Source of the DNA: DUOJ01 sp041676265
GTDB lineage: Bacteria > Spirochaetota > Spirochaetia > Sphaerochaetales > Sphaerochaetaceae
Assembly (NCBI GenBank): GCA_041676265.1
Contig: JBAYSE010000040.1
Span: 1-12,664, forward strand
Direction: 5' to 3'
DNA: 12,664 nucleotides
Positions within the stretch are counted from its first letter, which is position 1. The number at the start of each line of letters is the position of its first letter. This document shows positions 5,434 to 12,664 of this stretch, in pieces. A program made the position numbers and the translations under genes. A model generated the notes under the pieces. That model did not search any database, was not told the origin of the DNA, and saw nothing but the letters and a program-made list of their open reading frames with translations.

Positions 5434-6954
5434 ATGGAGCATCAAGAGCGCTATTTGCTAGAGATGATTGACATCGATAAATCTTTCCCTGGGGTACACG
5501 CACTCGATAGAGTTCAATTCAGGTTGCGCAAAGGGACCATCCACTCTCTGATGGGGGAAAATGGAGCCGGTAAGTCAACTTTGATGAAATGCCTGTTTGG
5601 AATCTACAAGAAAGATGGCGGTAGTATCTTCATTGAGGGGGAAGAGGTCAACTTTAACAACCCAAAACATGCCTTAGACAGTGGTGTTGCGATGGTTCAC
5701 CAAGAGCTGAACCAGGTTTTACACCGCAATGTGATGGAAAATGTGTGGCTCGGTCGCCTGCCTCTTACCAAGTTGGGGCTTGTCGACACCAAAAAGATGA
5801 TCAGAGAGACAATGGCTATTTTCAATGAATTGGAGATTAATATTAGCCCCACCGCTATAATCGGAACTCTTTCGGTCTCACAAAGACAGATGATTGAAAT
5901 TGCCAAAGCGGTCTCCTACGACTCAAAAATTGTCGTATTGGATGAACCCACATCTTCCCTCACCGAGAAAGAGGTAGAACATCTCTTTAGAATTATAAAA
6001 AAATTGACCACCCAAGGGGTGGGAATTATCTATATCTCCCACAGAATCGATGAGATTCTGAGGATTTCTGACGATATTACAATACTCCGAGATGGCCAGT
6101 GGATTGCCACTGAGCCGGCCCATAAGCTCGACAATAACCAAATTATCAAATTGATGGTGAACCGTGAGTTAACCAACCGGTTTCCCTTTAAAAATAATGA
6201 GCCTGCCGGGGTCATGATGGAGGTCAAGAACCTCTCAGGGAAGTACCCCCCTACTTTTAGTGATGTCAGTTTCATCCTTCGCAAAGGGGAAATTTTAGGG
6301 ATAGCGGGGCTCGTCGGGTCACGCCGCACTGAACTGCTCAATACAATCTTTGGGGTTTTCACTAAAGAGTCGGGTGAAATTATAGTTGAAGAGCGGGTTA
6401 TCGAAAACACCTCACCTGAGGTTGCCAAACGCAACGGTTTTGCCCTTATTACCGAAGAGCGGCGTGCCACGGGGCTCTTCCCTATGATGAACATCTACTT
6501 CAATACGGTAATTGCCAATATTAAGAATTACGGTAAAATTTTGCTCTCACAGCGCAAAATACACAAAGATACGCGCCAATCCATTGACAGTTTGAGGGTT
6601 AAGACCCCCACGGCCAAAACGGCCATTAGGAGTTTATCAGGGGGGAATCAGCAGAAGGTTATTATTGGTAGATGGTTGCTGACTAATCCCGAGATACTAC
6701 TTCTCGATGAACCGACGCGTGGTATTGATGTAGGGGCTAAATATGAGATTTATCAACTAATTATAAATCTGGCTAGGGAGGGCAAAGGGATTATTATGGT
6801 CTCTTCTGAGATGCCTGAATTGCTCGGGATTTGTGACCGCATCCTGGTCATGAGTAACGGGAGGTTGTCCGGAATAGTTGAGCGCGGCAAAGATTTCGAC
6901 GGAGTTGAAGGTGAGCAGGAACACATCCTGAAGCTTGCTGGAAGATTTATCTAA
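5434..6954 (+). CDS. mglA: Sugar ABC transporter ATPase, duplicated domains, MglA-like
   Basis: 506 residues, the expected length for MglA (E. coli 506). It hydrolyses ATP at the inner face of the membrane to power sugar import through MglC. The N-terminal ABC domain is complete: Walker A GENGAGKST (41-49), Q90 in VHQELN, signature LSVSQRQ (146-152), Walker B VVLDEP (167-172) and H203 in ISHR. The C-terminal domain has a degenerate Walker A (GLVGSRRTE, 292-300), an intact signature LSGGNQQK (401-408), Walker B LLLDEPTRG (422-430) and SSEMPELL in place of the H-loop. This asymmetry is normal for the MglA/RbsA/XylG family. Stretches such as GENGAGKSTL.KCLFGIY.KD and RVKTP identify MglA rather than RbsA. 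The ribosome binding site is AGTAGGAA at 5423, weaker than those of neighbouring genes. Confidence 0.95.
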   Translation: MEHQERYLLEMIDIDKSFPGVHALDRVQFRLRKGTIHSLMGENGAGKSTLMKCLFGIYKKDGGSIFIEGEEVNFNNPKHALDSGVAMVHQELNQVLHRNVMENVWLGRLPLTKLGLVDTKKMIRETMAIFNELEINISPTAIIGTLSVSQRQMIEIAKAVSYDSKIVVLDEPTSSLTEKEVEHLFRIIKKLTTQGVGIIYISHRIDEILRISDDITILRDGQWIATEPAHKLDNNQIIKLMVNRELTNRFPFKNNEPAGVMMEVKNLSGKYPPTFSDVSFILRKGEILGIAGLVGSRRTELLNTIFGVFTKESGEIIVEERVIENTSPEVAKRNGFALITEERRATGLFPMMNIYFNTVIANIKNYGKILLSQRKIHKDTRQSIDSLRVKTPTAKTAIRSLSGGNQQKVIIGRWLLTNPEILLLDEPTRGIDVGAKYEIYQLIINLAREGKGIIMVSSEMPELLGICDRILVMSNGRLSGIVERGKDFDGVEGEQEHILKLAGRFI

Positions 6955-6972
6955 GGGACAGGTAACATAGCT

Positions 6973-7989
6973 ATGGAAAAAAGTAAAAAAATTGGTGAAT
7001 TCTTACTAAACTACGCACTCTACATTTTATTAGGGGCAATTCTAGTTACGGTCAGTATCATCCGGCCTAACTTTATCAGGCTCAACAATATTTTGAACAT
7101 CATGAAGCAAGCTTCAACCAAAGGGATTTTAGCCCTTGGATGTGCCGGAATCATCGTTTTGGAAGGTACCGACCTCTCCATTGGAAGGATGCTGGGACTA
7201 TCGGCTGCAGTGACAGCTTCACTGGTGCAGTCGGTAACCTATGCCAGCCGTTATTACCACGGAATGACCCAGCAACTCCCCTTAATTGTCCCTTTGTTAG
7301 CGGCAATCTGCGTCTGTGTCATCATCTCGGCAATCAACGGCTTTGGTGTCTCGAAACTCCATATGCACGCTTTTATTATCACACTGGGTACCCAGTTAAT
7401 TGCCTATGGTGCCAACTGTATCTACATTGAAAGTCAGCCTTCCGGCTCGGCACAGGCATTAAGTACATTCGATCGCAACTTCTTAGATAAAGCGGCCGGT
7501 AACATAATGCTAGGCTCTCTAAAATTCCCTAAAGTGGTCATCTACTTCGCTATTTTAGCGGTAATTATGTGGATTATTTGGAACAAGACTAAGCTGGGAA
7601 AAAATATGTTTGCCGTCGGAGGGAACAAAGAGGCCGCTGCCGTATCGGGTGTCAATGTCACGAAAACTATAATGTTCGTCTATCTAATGGCCGGAGTACT
7701 TTACGGTGTAGCGAGCTTCCTAGAGGCTGCCAGAATCCAATCCGTAGGGGCCAATACCGGTATTAACTACGAACTTGACGCCATTTCGGCCTGTGTTATA
7801 GGGGGAGTCTCCTTCAGTGGAGGGATAGGGACAATCCAAGGGGTTGTAATTGGAGCGATAATCCTCCAAGCCATAAACTACTCCCTCTACTTCTTAGGCG
7901 TTAACCCCTACTTACAGTACATCATTCGTGGTCTAATAATCGTCCTAGCGGTGGCTATTGACGTCAGAAAATATCTGGTAAAACGGTAA
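6973..7989 (+). CDS. mglC: Sugar ABC transporter permease, MglC-like
   Basis: 338 residues (E. coli MglC 336), an inner-membrane channel subunit thought to act as a homodimer with MglA. Hydrophobic segments suggest about eight to ten membrane helices, the first near 11-30. The family fingerprints are EGTDLSIGR (64-72), FIITLGTQLIAYG (134-146), LGKNMFAVGGN.EAA.VSGVNV (208-229), YELDAISACVIGGVSFSGG (266-284) and GVNPYLQYIIRG (309-320), all close to MglC. It starts 18 bases after the mglA stop with AAGGGACAGG at 6953 as ribosome binding site. It is the last gene of the operon, followed by a stem-loop. Confidence 0.94.
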   Translation: MEKSKKIGEFLLNYALYILLGAILVTVSIIRPNFIRLNNILNIMKQASTKGILALGCAGIIVLEGTDLSIGRMLGLSAAVTASLVQSVTYASRYYHGMTQQLPLIVPLLAAICVCVIISAINGFGVSKLHMHAFIITLGTQLIAYGANCIYIESQPSGSAQALSTFDRNFLDKAAGNIMLGSLKFPKVVIYFAILAVIMWIIWNKTKLGKNMFAVGGNKEAAAVSGVNVTKTIMFVYLMAGVLYGVASFLEAARIQSVGANTGINYELDAISACVIGGVSFSGGIGTIQGVVIGAIILQAINYSLYFLGVNPYLQYIIRGLIIVLAVAIDVRKYLVKR

Positions 7990-8000
7990 AAGATAGTCGG

Positions 8001-8048
8001 GGGTGGTGGTGTTCAACATTGACACTCCCTACCCAACATGTTATTTTT
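8001..8048 (+). terminator. Possible rho-independent terminator after mglC
   Basis: GGGTGG (8001-8006) pairs with CTACCC (8029-8034, one G-U), then an internal loop, then GTGTT (8009-8013) with GACAC (8021-8025), closing a 7-base loop. A T-rich stretch TTATTTTT (8041-8048) follows six bases after the stem. The imperfect stem and the gap before the T run make this a moderate call. It overlaps the putative promoter of the next gene. Confidence 0.45.
8019..8047 (+). promoter_or_regulatory. Putative promoter of the PpiD/SurA-like gene
   Basis: A perfect -35 box TTGACA (8019-8024) is followed after 17 bases by TATTTT (8042-8047, 4 of 6 to the -10 consensus). The start would be near 8054, leaving a 50-base leader before the ATG at 8104. 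The -35 lies inside the right arm and loop of the stem-loop described just upstream. Confidence 0.45.
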
Positions 8049-8103
8049 CTCTAGATATCCTTGCCTGAAGGATAGTTAATTTTGAGCATTAAAGAGGTTT
8101 TGC

Positions 8104-9645
8104 ATGCCATCCAACGATTCTAAGACGCCCACCGAAAAAGATAAAAGTGTTGTTAAGTTTGAAAAAGGGAAAGAGAAGCCTAAGAAGAGAGAGGAGATGA
8201 CTTTCTCTAGAGTTATTACCTACGTCATTCTGGTTCTGGTGGCGATTGCCTTAATTGCCGGTGTTGCAATTCCTGCTATTGGTCCTAGAGGGGGAGGGGA
8301 CTCCCTTAAGTTTGGCTCTTGGGACGGCACTCCTATCACTTTCGCTAATGGTAACTATTTTCATCGTCAGTATCAGAGATACGCTCAGCAGAGTAAGGGC
8401 TCATCACAGGCAGTTGCCTATCAAGTGTGGATGAACGCCTACCAAGGAACCGTGTTCCACATCGCCATCGATAAGATGGCCCATAAAGCAGGTTTAAAGG
8501 TGACCGATAAGGCTATCAACGAAGCTATTATCGACAGTGGCCTTTACCAAAAAGATGGCAAGTTTGACCGTGAGAGCTATGAGCAGGCGAGTAATGAGTC
8601 TAAAAACCTTGTCCATCAACAAATCAGTGAAAGCCTACCTGCGCAGATGATCTTTAATGACATCGCCTCGCTCTTAACGAGTCCCCAAGAGCTCGCTTTT
8701 ATCACAGCCATTGGCGATAAAGCCCGCTCTTTCGAATACGTAGTCTTCGATGCGTCCCTCTATCCCGATGACTTGACTCAACAGTATGCCATGGCAAATT
8801 CCGTCCTCTTTACCCTTATAGACCTCTCAAGTATCTCTGTTGAGAGTGAAGAGCGAGCCAATGAATTGCGCTTACAAGTGGCCAATGGAGAGCTCTCTTT
8901 TGACGAGGCGGCTCGTAATAACTCAACAGACGCCTACCATGATGAGGGGGGCCGACGAGGCAACTACTATTTCCATGAAATACAAAACGAATTTATCGAT
9001 AAAGATGCTGTAAATCTCCTCTTTGCGACTAAACAAGGGGCACTCTCTGAAGTCTTTGCCACAGTTGATGGCTACACCTTCTTCAAAGTTGAGCAGAACC
9101 CCCACCTAGCCGACTTGAGCGATCCTGAGGTGCTGAAAGATATTAAACTCTTCATTGGCAACGATTCACAAGCGGTTAGTACCTACTTACAAACAGCCGC
9201 AAGTGAGTTTAGCGAGGCGGTCAAGGGGGGCGAAGATTTTAAGCGGAAGGCCCAAAGTGAGGCACTAAAACTCTACGAAGTAGAATCTACCGTACCCAAT
9301 ACCGGTAACTCCTCCTTCTTTATTGGTTTCTCCAATACCGACAGTGGTGGTTATCTAAGGGCAATTAGCCTTGATAATGACACCATTAAAGCCCTCTACG
9401 GGGCACCGTTAAATACCCTAGTAGAACCTTTTGCATCAGGAGGGGCCTACGTAGTAGCCCGCCCTATAGAAGAGGGGAACCTTTCACAGGATATGGTCGA
9501 TTATGTTAAATTCCTCTATCCCTACATCTTACAGGAGACTTTGCAACAAGACCTTATCCAATCCATCTTCACCAGTGACAAATTTGAAGATAACTTCATG
9601 GCCACCTTTATTGCCCATATCATGGATTTAAGCGCTACCAATTAG
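8104..9645 (+). CDS. Membrane-anchored PpiD/SurA-like periplasmic folding factor
   Basis: 513 residues. A Lys/Glu-rich cytoplasmic N-terminus (1-35) is followed by one membrane helix (about 36-58) and a large periplasmic part, the topology of PpiD. Residues 70-200 resemble a SurA_N/PpiD N-terminal chaperone region (FGSWDGTPITFANGNYFHRQYQRY, then helices). Residues about 243-331 look like a parvulin domain: ERANELRLQVANGELSFDEAARNNS, EGGRRGNYYF, LFATKQGALSEVF and VDGYTFFKVEQ. The conserved histidines of active parvulins (the RHIL start and GYHII end) are absent, so it probably acts as a chaperone rather than a prolyl isomerase. A further ~180 residues end in a helical tail. Ribosome binding site AAAGAGG at 8091. 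It stands as a single gene between a putative promoter and a strong terminator. Family assignment is from domain shape, not close identity. Confidence 0.75.
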   Translation: MPSNDSKTPTEKDKSVVKFEKGKEKPKKREEMTFSRVITYVILVLVAIALIAGVAIPAIGPRGGGDSLKFGSWDGTPITFANGNYFHRQYQRYAQQSKGSSQAVAYQVWMNAYQGTVFHIAIDKMAHKAGLKVTDKAINEAIIDSGLYQKDGKFDRESYEQASNESKNLVHQQISESLPAQMIFNDIASLLTSPQELAFITAIGDKARSFEYVVFDASLYPDDLTQQYAMANSVLFTLIDLSSISVESEERANELRLQVANGELSFDEAARNNSTDAYHDEGGRRGNYYFHEIQNEFIDKDAVNLLFATKQGALSEVFATVDGYTFFKVEQNPHLADLSDPEVLKDIKLFIGNDSQAVSTYLQTAASEFSEAVKGGEDFKRKAQSEALKLYEVESTVPNTGNSSFFIGFSNTDSGGYLRAISLDNDTIKALYGAPLNTLVEPFASGGAYVVARPIEEGNLSQDMVDYVKFLYPYILQETLQQDLIQSIFTSDKFEDNFMATFIAHIMDLSATN

Positions 9646-9667
9646 ACGCACTTAAATTATCTGTCAG

Positions 9668-9700
9668 TGGCCACCTTTACCGGTGGCCATACTTGCTTTT
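9668..9700 (+). terminator. Rho-independent terminator after the PpiD-like gene
   Basis: A perfect 8-bp stem TGGCCACC (9668-9675) / GGTGGCCA (9682-9689) closes a six-base loop and is followed by tacttgctttt. The stem starts 22 bases after the stop codon. Confidence 0.8.
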
Positions 9701-9721
9701 GGGGTTAGGGGGCTTTATTAT
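9693..9721 (+). promoter_or_regulatory. Putative promoter of the fructokinase-like gene
   Basis: TTGCTT (9693-9698, weak -35, 3 of 6) and TATTAT (9716-9721, 5 of 6 to the -10 consensus) are separated by 17 bases. The -35 overlaps the T-rich tail of the preceding terminator. The start would be near 9728, just before the ribosome binding site AGGAGGAGGAG at 9733, leaving a leader of only about 20 bases. Confidence 0.45.
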
Positions 9722-9747
9722 AGAGGACAATTAGGAGGAGGAGAGCG

Positions 9748-10683
9748 ATGATAGCAATTCTAGGGGAAGCTTTAATCGATTTTGTGGGCTCTAAAGGGAG
9801 CGATGGTAAAGATCTATTTTACTACTACAACGGAGGCAGTGCCCTCAATACGGCTGTCGCCACAGCTCGCCTTAACGCCTCTACCCTCTACCTAGGCAAG
9901 TTATCTAAGGATATGTTTGGTAAACAGATGCAGGTTTTCCTTGAGGCAAACAATGTTAAGCTGGTCCCTTGGTTGTGTGATGTTGAGCAGAACTCCATGA
10001 TAGGTTTCGCTAAACTCGACACGGGCGGGTCAGCATCTTATGTTTTCTACACCCAAGGCACCACCGTTACAGAGCTCAGCAAAGGGGAAATTTTACGAGT
10101 TTTTGAGCAGTACACAGCGATAGATTACCTTTTGGTTGGTTCGGTAGCCGTCGCCCTTGAAAAATCAGGAAATGCTATTTTAGAAGCCCTCCAAACTGTG
10201 GGTAAAACACGTTTTAACCTAATTTTTGACCCCAACGTAAGGCCGACCGTCATCGACGATTTTGCTAGATACCAACAGAGGGTCTTTGAGTTCGTAAAAC
10301 TCTCCTACCTAGTTAAACTCTCGGATGAAGACCTTTTGCACCTCTTCCCCGCTAAAAGTCTCGCTGATGGAGTTGCATCACTCTTAAAACTCGGAGCTGA
10401 ACAAGTTGTCCTGACTAAAGGTAAAGAGGGGTTAGAATGGCACAATTCGCAAGGGCTAAATGTTAAAGTGCCGGCAGTTGACAACCCAATTGTCGACACC
10501 ATTGGTGCCGGAGACACGGTGAGTGGTGCTTTGCTGAACTTCTTGCAAGAGAATAATCTCAAGCGTTCGGGATTTATTACCGAGGAGCAGGCCAGAGAAG
10601 CTCTAAGCTTTGCTGCTAAGGCTGCGGCGGTAACAACCGGTAGGGAGGGGGCAGACCCTCCCAAACGCTTTGAGGTGGTCTAA
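9748..10683 (+). CDS. PfkB-family sugar kinase, fructokinase-like
   Basis: 311 residues, typical for PfkB sugar kinases; presumably phosphorylates fructose or a related sugar with ATP in the cytoplasm. Seen: an N-terminal strand with GEALIDF (6-12), substrate-binding NGGSALNTAVATARL (28-42), DPNVRP (161-166), LSDEDL (191-196), VLTKGKEGLEW (221-231) and the PfkB signature VDTIGAGDTVSGALL (249-263), with D256 the probable catalytic base and GAGD the anion hole. GEALIDF and DPNVRP are typical of fructokinase-like members; specificity for 2-keto-3-deoxygluconate or another sugar is not excluded. It has its own putative promoter and a very strong ribosome binding site. Its stop codon overlaps that of the ribokinase on the opposite strand by three bases. 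Confidence 0.85.
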   Translation: MIAILGEALIDFVGSKGSDGKDLFYYYNGGSALNTAVATARLNASTLYLGKLSKDMFGKQMQVFLEANNVKLVPWLCDVEQNSMIGFAKLDTGGSASYVFYTQGTTVTELSKGEILRVFEQYTAIDYLLVGSVAVALEKSGNAILEALQTVGKTRFNLIFDPNVRPTVIDDFARYQQRVFEFVKLSYLVKLSDEDLLHLFPAKSLADGVASLLKLGAEQVVLTKGKEGLEWHNSQGLNVKVPAVDNPIVDTIGAGDTVSGALLNFLQENNLKRSGFITEEQAREALSFAAKAAAVTTGREGADPPKRFEVV

Positions 10684-11582
10684 TCTTTGAGGTTATAAGC
10701 ATTGAGGAGAGAAAATTCTTGAGGAGTGGGGATAGAATCGAGGGCCCCTTCACGCATTACAGTGATGCTACTGGCGGCACTAGCTAACTCGAGTGCCTCC
10801 TGAGGGCTCTTGCCTTGGGCAATATTGGCTACGTAACACCCAATAAAAGTGTCTCCGGCTGCCGTAGTGTCCACTACGGGCACCTGCCAAGTGCCGAAGC
10901 TGAGTCGCTCGCTATCTTTGCCGTAGCGTGCCCCTAGAGGCCCTAGGGTGAGTATGACAGCCTTGTGGGGGTACTTAGACGTTAGGTAATCTAAAGCTGC
11001 TTCAGGCACCTCTATTTTCGATAAGCCTTGAGCTTCAACTTCATTGACCACCAACAGGTCAACGAACTCTAACGGGAGATTAAGGACACTCTCATCAAAA
11101 GGGGCGGGGTTGAAACAGATTTGCATCCCCTTAGAGTGGGCTTGCTCCATGATATAACCAATAAAGTTGATCTCATTTTGCAAAACTACCCAATCTCCTT
11201 CATCAAAATCGGCGAGGACCTTGTCAATTTCGGATTTAGTGAGCTCTTTGTTGCTACCGGCGTAGAGTACAATGGAGTTTTGGCCATCTTTGGCTACTTG
11301 GATGAGGGCTTGGCCCGTGGGGGTCTCTCCCACCATTAAATAGTCGGTATTTACCCCTTTACTCTCTAATTTTTCTTTTATCCACAGTCCATCGGGGCCG
11401 ATTTTCCCCGCATGGTAGACAGGGTGCGAGCCGGCTTGGGCAATTGCCACCGATTGATTAGCCCCTTTTCCGCCGGTTGAGCGCACCACGCTGGTGCTAC
11501 TAATGGTCTCTCCCGGTAAAACAATATGGTCGACCGCAAAGATAATATCGATATTAGTTGAGCCAAAGTTTAATATGCGCAT
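10680..11582 (-). CDS. rbsK: Ribokinase (PfkB family)
   Basis: 300 residues (E. coli RbsK 309). It converts D-ribose to ribose 5-phosphate with ATP in the cytoplasm. Motifs: NFGSTNIDIIF (5-15), STGGKGANQSVAIAQAG (35-51) for sugar binding, IGPDGLW (61-67), LQNEI (134-138), NPAP (158-161), VVNEVEA (178-184), LTLGPLGA (211-218) and the signature VVDTTAAGDTFIG (236-248) with D244 as the probable base. GGKGANQ and DTTAAGDTF favour ribokinase over fructokinase. The ribosome binding site GGGGGGAG lies just upstream, and the start is 13 bases beyond the asnA stop, so both genes are likely co-transcribed. No ribose importer, RbsD or regulator is in the window. The ribokinase call follows motif similarity; activity on another pentose is possible. 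Confidence 0.86.
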   Translation of the reverse strand: MRILNFGSTNIDIIFAVDHIVLPGETISSTSVVRSTGGKGANQSVAIAQAGSHPVYHAGKIGPDGLWIKEKLESKGVNTDYLMVGETPTGQALIQVAKDGQNSIVLYAGSNKELTKSEIDKVLADFDEGDWVVLQNEINFIGYIMEQAHSKGMQICFNPAPFDESVLNLPLEFVDLLVVNEVEAQGLSKIEVPEAALDYLTSKYPHKAVILTLGPLGARYGKDSERLSFGTWQVPVVDTTAAGDTFIGCYVANIAQGKSPQEALELASAASSITVMREGALDSIPTPQEFSLLNAYNLKD

Positions 11583-11595
11583 TTAACTCCCCCCG

Positions 11596-12633
11596 TTATA
11601 ATAGTCTTAGACTATGTTTAAAGGCCTCTTTATAGAAAGAGTTGGGCCAAATAGAGGCCTGTACTTCGCCGATGTGGGCTTTCTTTAACAACAACATACA
11701 GATGCGGGACTGCCCGAGTCCCCCTCCAATAGTTTGCGGGAATTCGCCGTTTAAGAGCCTTTTATGCCAGTATAGCTCTTTTTTGGCCAATTCACCACGC
11801 ATTTCTAGTTGTCTGAGGAGCACCTCCTGGTTGACGCGGATACCCATAGAAGAGAGCTCCATGGCATCATCCCTAACGCTATCGTAAACGATAATATCGC
11901 CATTGAGGCCGTGGTAGCCCTTGTGGGTCTCAGTAGACCAGTCGTCGTAGTCTGGTGCCCGCCCCCCATGGGCTACTCCATTGTTTAGAGGGTAGCCGAT
12001 TCCAATTAAAAAGATTGCTCCATACTCCTTAACGAGTTGTCTCTCCCGTTCTTCACCGGTGAGCTCTGGGTAAGCAGCATAAGCCTCTTCGCTGTGGATG
12101 AACTTAATCTTTTCGGGAAGCGTTGGTTGGCAAACAGGAAAGAGTTCACTTACTAAAAATTCTGTGCGCTTTAGGGCACCATAAAGCTTAGTAACCACAC
12201 ATTTTAAGTAATCAAGGGTCCTTTGCTCTTCTTTAATTATTAACTCCCAATCCCACTGGTCGACATAGATAGAGTGGATGGCATCGAGTTGATCTTCTGC
12301 TCTAATGGCATTCATATCGGTATAAAGCCCGGTGTTGACGGCAAAGTTGTAATCAGCCAGAGCCATCCGTTTCCATTTAGCTAGGGAGTGGACAATTTCG
12401 AGTGTTTGGTTATTTAAACGGGGAACTTGAAAACTCACCGGTTTTTCAGTTCCATTGAGTTCATCGTTAAGGCCACTGCCCTGGGGGACAAAGAGGGGAG
12501 AGGTTACCCTTGAGAGGTACAATTCTCCCGACAATTCCCTTTCAAAAGTATCTTTAACAAATTTAATCGCTTTTTCGGTATGTTTTTGGTCCATTAGGGG
12601 GCGGTAACCATTCGGAAATTGTTCTTTTACCAT
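11596..12633 (-). CDS. asnA: Aspartate-ammonia ligase (asparagine synthetase A)
   Basis: 345 residues (E. coli AsnA 330). It makes L-asparagine from aspartate, ammonia and ATP, releasing AMP and pyrophosphate, with a fold related to class II aspartyl-tRNA synthetases. Near-identical AsnA blocks, as remembered: EIVHSLAKWKR (79-89), GLYTDMNAIR (102-111), SIYVDQWDWE (121-130), LIGIG (209-213), RAPDYDDWST (225-234), GLNGDI (242-247), ELSSMGIRV (259-267) and PQTIGGGLGQSR (299-310). GAGGAGAGG ends 3 bases before the ATG and supports the chosen start over an internal M14; the N-terminus is then about 14 residues longer than in E. coli. The promoter must lie beyond the right edge, since the 31 bases left hold only the ribosome binding site region. 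It is first in an operon with rbsK. Confidence 0.97.
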   Translation of the reverse strand: MVKEQFPNGYRPLMDQKHTEKAIKFVKDTFERELSGELYLSRVTSPLFVPQGSGLNDELNGTEKPVSFQVPRLNNQTLEIVHSLAKWKRMALADYNFAVNTGLYTDMNAIRAEDQLDAIHSIYVDQWDWELIIKEEQRTLDYLKCVVTKLYGALKRTEFLVSELFPVCQPTLPEKIKFIHSEEAYAAYPELTGEERERQLVKEYGAIFLIGIGYPLNNGVAHGGRAPDYDDWSTETHKGYHGLNGDIIVYDSVRDDAMELSSMGIRVNQEVLLRQLEMRGELAKKELYWHKRLLNGEFPQTIGGGLGQSRICMLLLKKAHIGEVQASIWPNSFYKEAFKHSLRLL

Positions 12634-12664
12634 TGACCTCTCCTCTTTTCTTAAGGCTTTTAGA

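Noticed and set aside
6030..6494. Minus-strand open frame of 154 codons inside mglA
   Set aside because: The plus-strand frame is an unmistakable MglA; the antisense frame has serine/isoleucine-rich composition without any domain and no ribosome binding site support.
10305..10664. Minus-strand open frame inside the fructokinase-like gene, just past the ribokinase stop
   Set aside because: Opposite the conserved PfkB signature; low-complexity composition and no family resemblance.
11601..11615. Perfect 15-bp palindrome (ATAGTCT-T-AGACTAT) at the asnA end
   Set aside because: It lies within the last sense codons (HSLRLL) of asnA, has no T run, and is short enough to arise from codon use; not called as terminator or operator.
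1..12664. Search for CRISPR arrays, insertion sequences, phage or toxin-antitoxin genes
   Set aside because: No regularly spaced repeats, transposase motifs, terminal inverted repeats or small toxin-like pairs were seen; the window is packed with metabolic and housekeeping genes.

Overview
The window looks like a piece of a chromosome from a Gram-negative-type, sugar-fermenting bacterium of moderate GC, most likely a spirochaete (Treponema/Sphaerochaeta-like). The main clue is the sugar-binding protein's export signal, a short hydrophobic stretch ending in LFAGGAKEKK without a lipobox cysteine. That style is common in spirochaete binding proteins. The lineage is an inference; no ribosomal marker is present.

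Layout. (1) Positions 1-3954, + strand: the distal part of a sugar-catabolic operon. It holds the last codons of an unidentified gene, an SrlD-like short-chain dehydrogenase with an unusual ~107-residue N-terminal extension, an SorE-like zinc-family dehydrogenase, and a rhamnulokinase (RhaB). The genes are 11-15 bases apart, each with a strong ribosome binding site. (2) Positions 3955-4289: a minus-strand tRNA-Pro(CGG) with its own near-consensus promoter, back to back with the promoter of the next operon, whose -35 and spacer are covered by a 22-bp palindrome. (3) Positions 4290-7989, + strand: a complete galactose-type ABC importer, mglB-mglA-mglC. A 12-bp GAAA-capped hairpin lies between the binding-protein and ATPase genes. 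(4) Positions 8104-9645: a membrane-anchored PpiD/SurA-like periplasmic folding factor with its own likely promoter. (5) Positions 9748-12633: two PfkB-family sugar kinases. A fructokinase-like gene on + converges with a ribokinase on -, and their stop codons overlap. The ribokinase follows asnA (ammonia-dependent asparagine synthetase) in a minus-strand operon that enters from the right edge.

How the parts may work together. The importer brings in a monosaccharide, and the operon to its left phosphorylates a ketose (RhaB) and handles redox steps (the two dehydrogenases). The tRNA and separate promoters mean the importer and the kinase operon need not be co-regulated, and their shared substrate is unproven. 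The binding protein matches MglB well, but from memory alignment three of its sugar-contact positions differ. The combination of a rhamnulokinase with SrlD/SorE-type dehydrogenases is not the textbook rhamnose route. These points, with the SDR extension and the regulatory structures around mglBAC, are the most interesting parts of the window.
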